Source: an uncultured Alphaproteobacteria bacterium
GTDB lineage: Bacteria > Pseudomonadota > Alphaproteobacteria > UBA8366 > GCA-2717185
Assembly (NCBI GenBank): GCA_943788635.1
Contig: CALSRA010000037.1
Coordinates: 1 to 57,427 of the forward strand
DNA length: 57,427 nt
Direction of reading: 5' to 3'
The notes under the pieces are model-generated. The model was not told the DNA's origin. It worked only from the letters and a program-made list of their open reading frames with translations, and searched no databases. Of the stretch, positions 55,402 through 57,427 are shown in pieces. Numbering within the stretch: the first letter of the stretch is position 1; each line of letters starts with the position of its first letter. The position numbers and the translations under genes are program-made.

Positions 55402-56793
55402 ATGTATTACGATAAGCGTGGCCTGGCCTTCACCGCATCCAGTCAGGCGGCGGTGGATGCATTCGACGACAGCGTGGACGAATTTCTGGCTGCCGGCCGC
55501 GATGCCGCGACGCTGCTGAAGCGGGTTTCGGAAGCCGACCCCGACATGATCATGGGGCAGGTCCTGCGCGGCTATTTCAACATGTTGCCGGCGCATGCGC
55601 ATCTGGTGGCGCAGGGGCATGAGGCGCTGTCCCGGGCAGAGGCGCTGGCCGGGGATGCGACGGAGCGGGAACGCAAGCATGTCGAGGCGCTGGCCGCGTG
55701 GTGTGCCGGGGATATCCGGCGGATGAATACCATCTGGGATTCAATCCTGATCGACGACCCGCATGATATTCTGGCGCTGCGGGTCGCCCATACCATGCAT
55801 TTCTTTCTCGGTGACCTGGCGCAGATGCGCGATTCCATGGCCGGGGTCATGCCGCGCTGGGATGAATCCGTGCCGGGCTACGGCTATGTGCTTGGCTGCC
55901 GCGCGTTTTCGCTGGAGGAAAATCACGACCTCGCGCGCGCTGAATCAATGGGCAAGCGCGCGGTGGAAATCAACGAGGACGATATCTGGGCCGGGCATTG
56001 CGTGGGTCATGTGCTGGAAGCGCAGGGCCGGCGGCAGGAAGGCATCGCATGGGTCGATGCGCATGAACCGGCGTGGCAGAAGCGCGGCATCTTCGCCCGG
56101 CATATGTGGTGGCACCGGGCGCTGCATTACCTGGAACTGGAACGTTTCGACGATGTTCTGGACGCCTATGACAGGCAGTACTGGCCGGAACCGTCAGAGG
56201 ACAATATCGATATCGGCAATGCCTCCAGCATGCTGATGCGCTTTGACATGCTGGGCATCGATGTCGGTGACCGCTGGGATTCCGTCGCCGATGTCTGCAC
56301 CGGCAAGGTCGCCACGCGGCTGCGCCCCTTCAACGACCTGCATTACATGATGGCGCTGACCATGGGCGGCCGCCGTGTCGAAGCGCAGGCCCTGCTGGAC
56401 TCCATGCGGGCGTTTGCGGATGAACATCCCGGCGGTTCGGTATCCGTGGCGCAGATCTACCGCGATGCCGGGATCCCGGTCGCGGAGGCGATTTTTGCGC
56501 ATGGTGCGAAGGATTACGCCCGGGTAATCGACATCATGATGCAGGCCCGCTACCGGATGCTGCCGCTGGGCGGCAGTTGGGCGCAGCGCGATGTCTGGGA
56601 ACGCATGCTGATCAACGCCGCGATCAAGGACGGCCGGCACGATCTCGCACGGGTACTGCTGGCCGAACGCACCGACATGGCCCCGACCAGTGGCCCGTCC
56701 TGGGCGATGTATGCCGATGCGCTGACGAATTGCGGGGAAGGCGACGCGGCGCAGACGGCGCGCGCGAGGGCGGCCGAACTGCTGGCTGCCTGA
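55402..56793 (+). CDS. TPR protein of the TTC38-like family
   Basis: The 463-residue all-helical protein is built of degenerate TPRs. DSVDEFLAAGRDAATLLKRV, ERKHVEALAAWCAGD, HDILALRVAHTMHFFLGD and GHCVGHVLEAQGRRQEGIAW match the family around human TTC38, which has bacterial members of unknown function. No signal peptide. The ATG at 55402 is used because GGAGAGG lies 8 bases upstream; the earlier ATG at 55387 overlaps that site. The second copy of the 17-bp motif follows its stop. Confidence 0.9.
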   Translation: MYYDKRGLAFTASSQAAVDAFDDSVDEFLAAGRDAATLLKRVSEADPDMIMGQVLRGYFNMLPAHAHLVAQGHEALSRAEALAGDATERERKHVEALAAWCAGDIRRMNTIWDSILIDDPHDILALRVAHTMHFFLGDLAQMRDSMAGVMPRWDESVPGYGYVLGCRAFSLEENHDLARAESMGKRAVEINEDDIWAGHCVGHVLEAQGRRQEGIAWVDAHEPAWQKRGIFARHMWWHRALHYLELERFDDVLDAYDRQYWPEPSEDNIDIGNASSMLMRFDMLGIDVGDRWDSVADVCTGKVATRLRPFNDLHYMMALTMGGRRVEAQALLDSMRAFADEHPGGSVSVAQIYRDAGIPVAEAIFAHGAKDYARVIDIMMQARYRMLPLGGSWAQRDVWERMLINAAIKDGRHDLARVLLAERTDMAPTSGPSWAMYADALTNCGEGDAAQTARARAAELLAA

Positions 56794-56794
56794 A

Positions 56795-56811
56795 TTAAGT
56801 ATTGTGTCCCC
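56795..56811 (+). repeat. 17-bp motif, copy 2
   Basis: TTAAGTATTGTGTCCCC, identical to 53441-53457 and in the same orientation. Here it is continued by CTATTTGGGG, so CCCCC/GGGG can form a small hairpin just before the ribosome-binding site of the next gene. Confidence 0.75.
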
Positions 56812-56837
56812 CTATTTGGGGTGGGGAGTTCAGTAAC

Positions 56838-57427
56838 ATGGCAGCATTCGGACATCGCGGCCGCATCGGGGTGATCAGCCCCACGGTTCTGGAAGTGATC
56901 TCCGATGACTTTCACCGGATTGCACCGCCCGGCGTCGCGATGACCGGCGTGACCTGTCACATGGGCGGGTGGTCGGAAACTGAGTACGAACGGGCGATGG
57001 TGCAGATGGATGCATCGGCCGAATATCTGGGCGCACGGAATGTCGATTATCTGGTGCATGTGGCGACCCCGCCGGTTGTGAGCCGGGGCGTTGGCTAAGA
57101 TCTGGAACTGATTGGGCGTTTCGAGGAGAAAGCGGGCTGCCGGGCGACTACCAGTGCCCGGGCGCTGATCGATGCGCTGGATCATTTCGGGGCAAAACGG
57201 ATTGCGTTGGCGACAGCCTTCAACGAAACAGTGATTTCGCAACTGCTGGCTTTTCTGGCCGGGAACGGGGTCGCGGTGCTGTCGGTCGGCCGGATGCCCG
57301 GCACCTTTGATTTCCTGCACGCCATCCCGGCGGACGCGATCCGGCAGGCGGCGCTGGACGCGATGGCGCAGGCCCCGGATGCCGAGGCCGTGTCGATACC
57401 CAGCGGGCAGGTCCCGGCCGCGCCCCT
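56838..57427 (+). pseudogene. Maleate isomerase / arylmalonate decarboxylase-like gene with internal stop, cut by window edge
   Basis: The frame starts MAAFGHRGRIGVISPTVLEV with a GGGGAG site. The fold matches the Asp/Glu racemase superfamily, Amdase type. TAA at 57096-57098 interrupts it after SRGVG, but the same frame continues without a stop to the window edge (DLELIGRFEEKAGCRATTSA, IALATAFNETVISQLLAF), so TAC/TAT to TAA is the only change needed. Where the family has catalytic Cys residues this protein shows ATPPVV and IPSGQ. The gene may be decaying, or the stop may be a sequence error. Confidence 0.7.

Overview
The window is GC-rich bacterial chromosome from an alphaproteobacterium, most likely of the Rhodospirillales type. 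The evidence is gene order: secG-pyrG-kdsA-eno, ftsB-pdhA-pdhB(lipoyl)-pdhC-lpdA-lipA-ratA, ispDF fused, and dusB-ntrB-ntrC-ntrY-ntrX-trkA-hfq-hflX are all alphaproteobacterial arrangements. No rRNA, CRISPR array or complete tRNA was seen.

Layout. (1) 1-1736 is the right end of an integrative element. It holds a truncated IS21-type istA, a tyrosine integrase and, 8-10 bp after the integrase stop, the 3' half of a tRNA-Arg(UCU) gene, which marks the attachment site. The rest of the element lies to the left, outside the window. (2) 1737-6183 holds a small unknown protein, an LRR-like exported protein, a PaaI-type thioesterase and a copA-cueR copper operon with a near-textbook CueR promoter and an apparently leaderless copA. 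(3) 6236-10168 is a stretch of broken frames: a divergent polysaccharide deacetylase, a 187-codon unknown gene and trpE. Together they carry 12 apparent single-base insertions, nearly all in homopolymer runs. A 636-bp gene-free interval inside it has two arrays of 10-bp helically phased direct repeats. (4) 10189-26527 is core metabolism and cell envelope: ppiD, tpiA, secG, pyrG, kdsA, eno, two enoyl-CoA hydratases, ftsB, and the pyruvate dehydrogenase/lipoate block. (5) 26789-30612 holds an XRE regulator, pncC, pgpA, ispDF and a CcsA/HemX-like membrane protein. (6) 30691-42661 is the nitrogen-regulation block, followed by trkA, a D-amino-acid transaminase, a HAD phosphatase, hfq and hflX. (7) 42781-49306 is mixed: an orphan groES, an inositol monophosphatase-like enzyme, a hydroxyisobutyrate-dehydrogenase-like enzyme, a flavin-binding split-barrel protein, mazG, a luciferase-like monooxygenase and a TPR-2OG oxygenase fusion. 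(8) 49401-57427 is accessory: a LysR divergon with a palindromic operator, creA, two TauD-type dioxygenases, clpS, a YjbR protein, a CitE-type lyase, a TTC38-like TPR protein and a maleate-isomerase/arylmalonate-decarboxylase-like gene with an internal stop. Two copies of a 17-bp motif bracket the CitE-TauD-TPR segment.

How the parts work together. The pdh block makes acetyl-CoA: E1 alpha/beta, E2 and E3, with LipA lipoylating the E1-beta and E2 lipoyl domains. NtrBC and NtrYX sense nitrogen and redox status and sit next to the Hfq/HflX post-transcriptional pair. The right-hand accessory cluster looks like catabolism of a small acid or sulfonate, but its substrate cannot be read from sequence. 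No single obviously new defence or mobile system was found. The best unexplained signals are the phased repeat arrays at 8396-8569, the 17-bp paired motif at 53441/56795, and the unusual sigma54-contact loop of NtrC.
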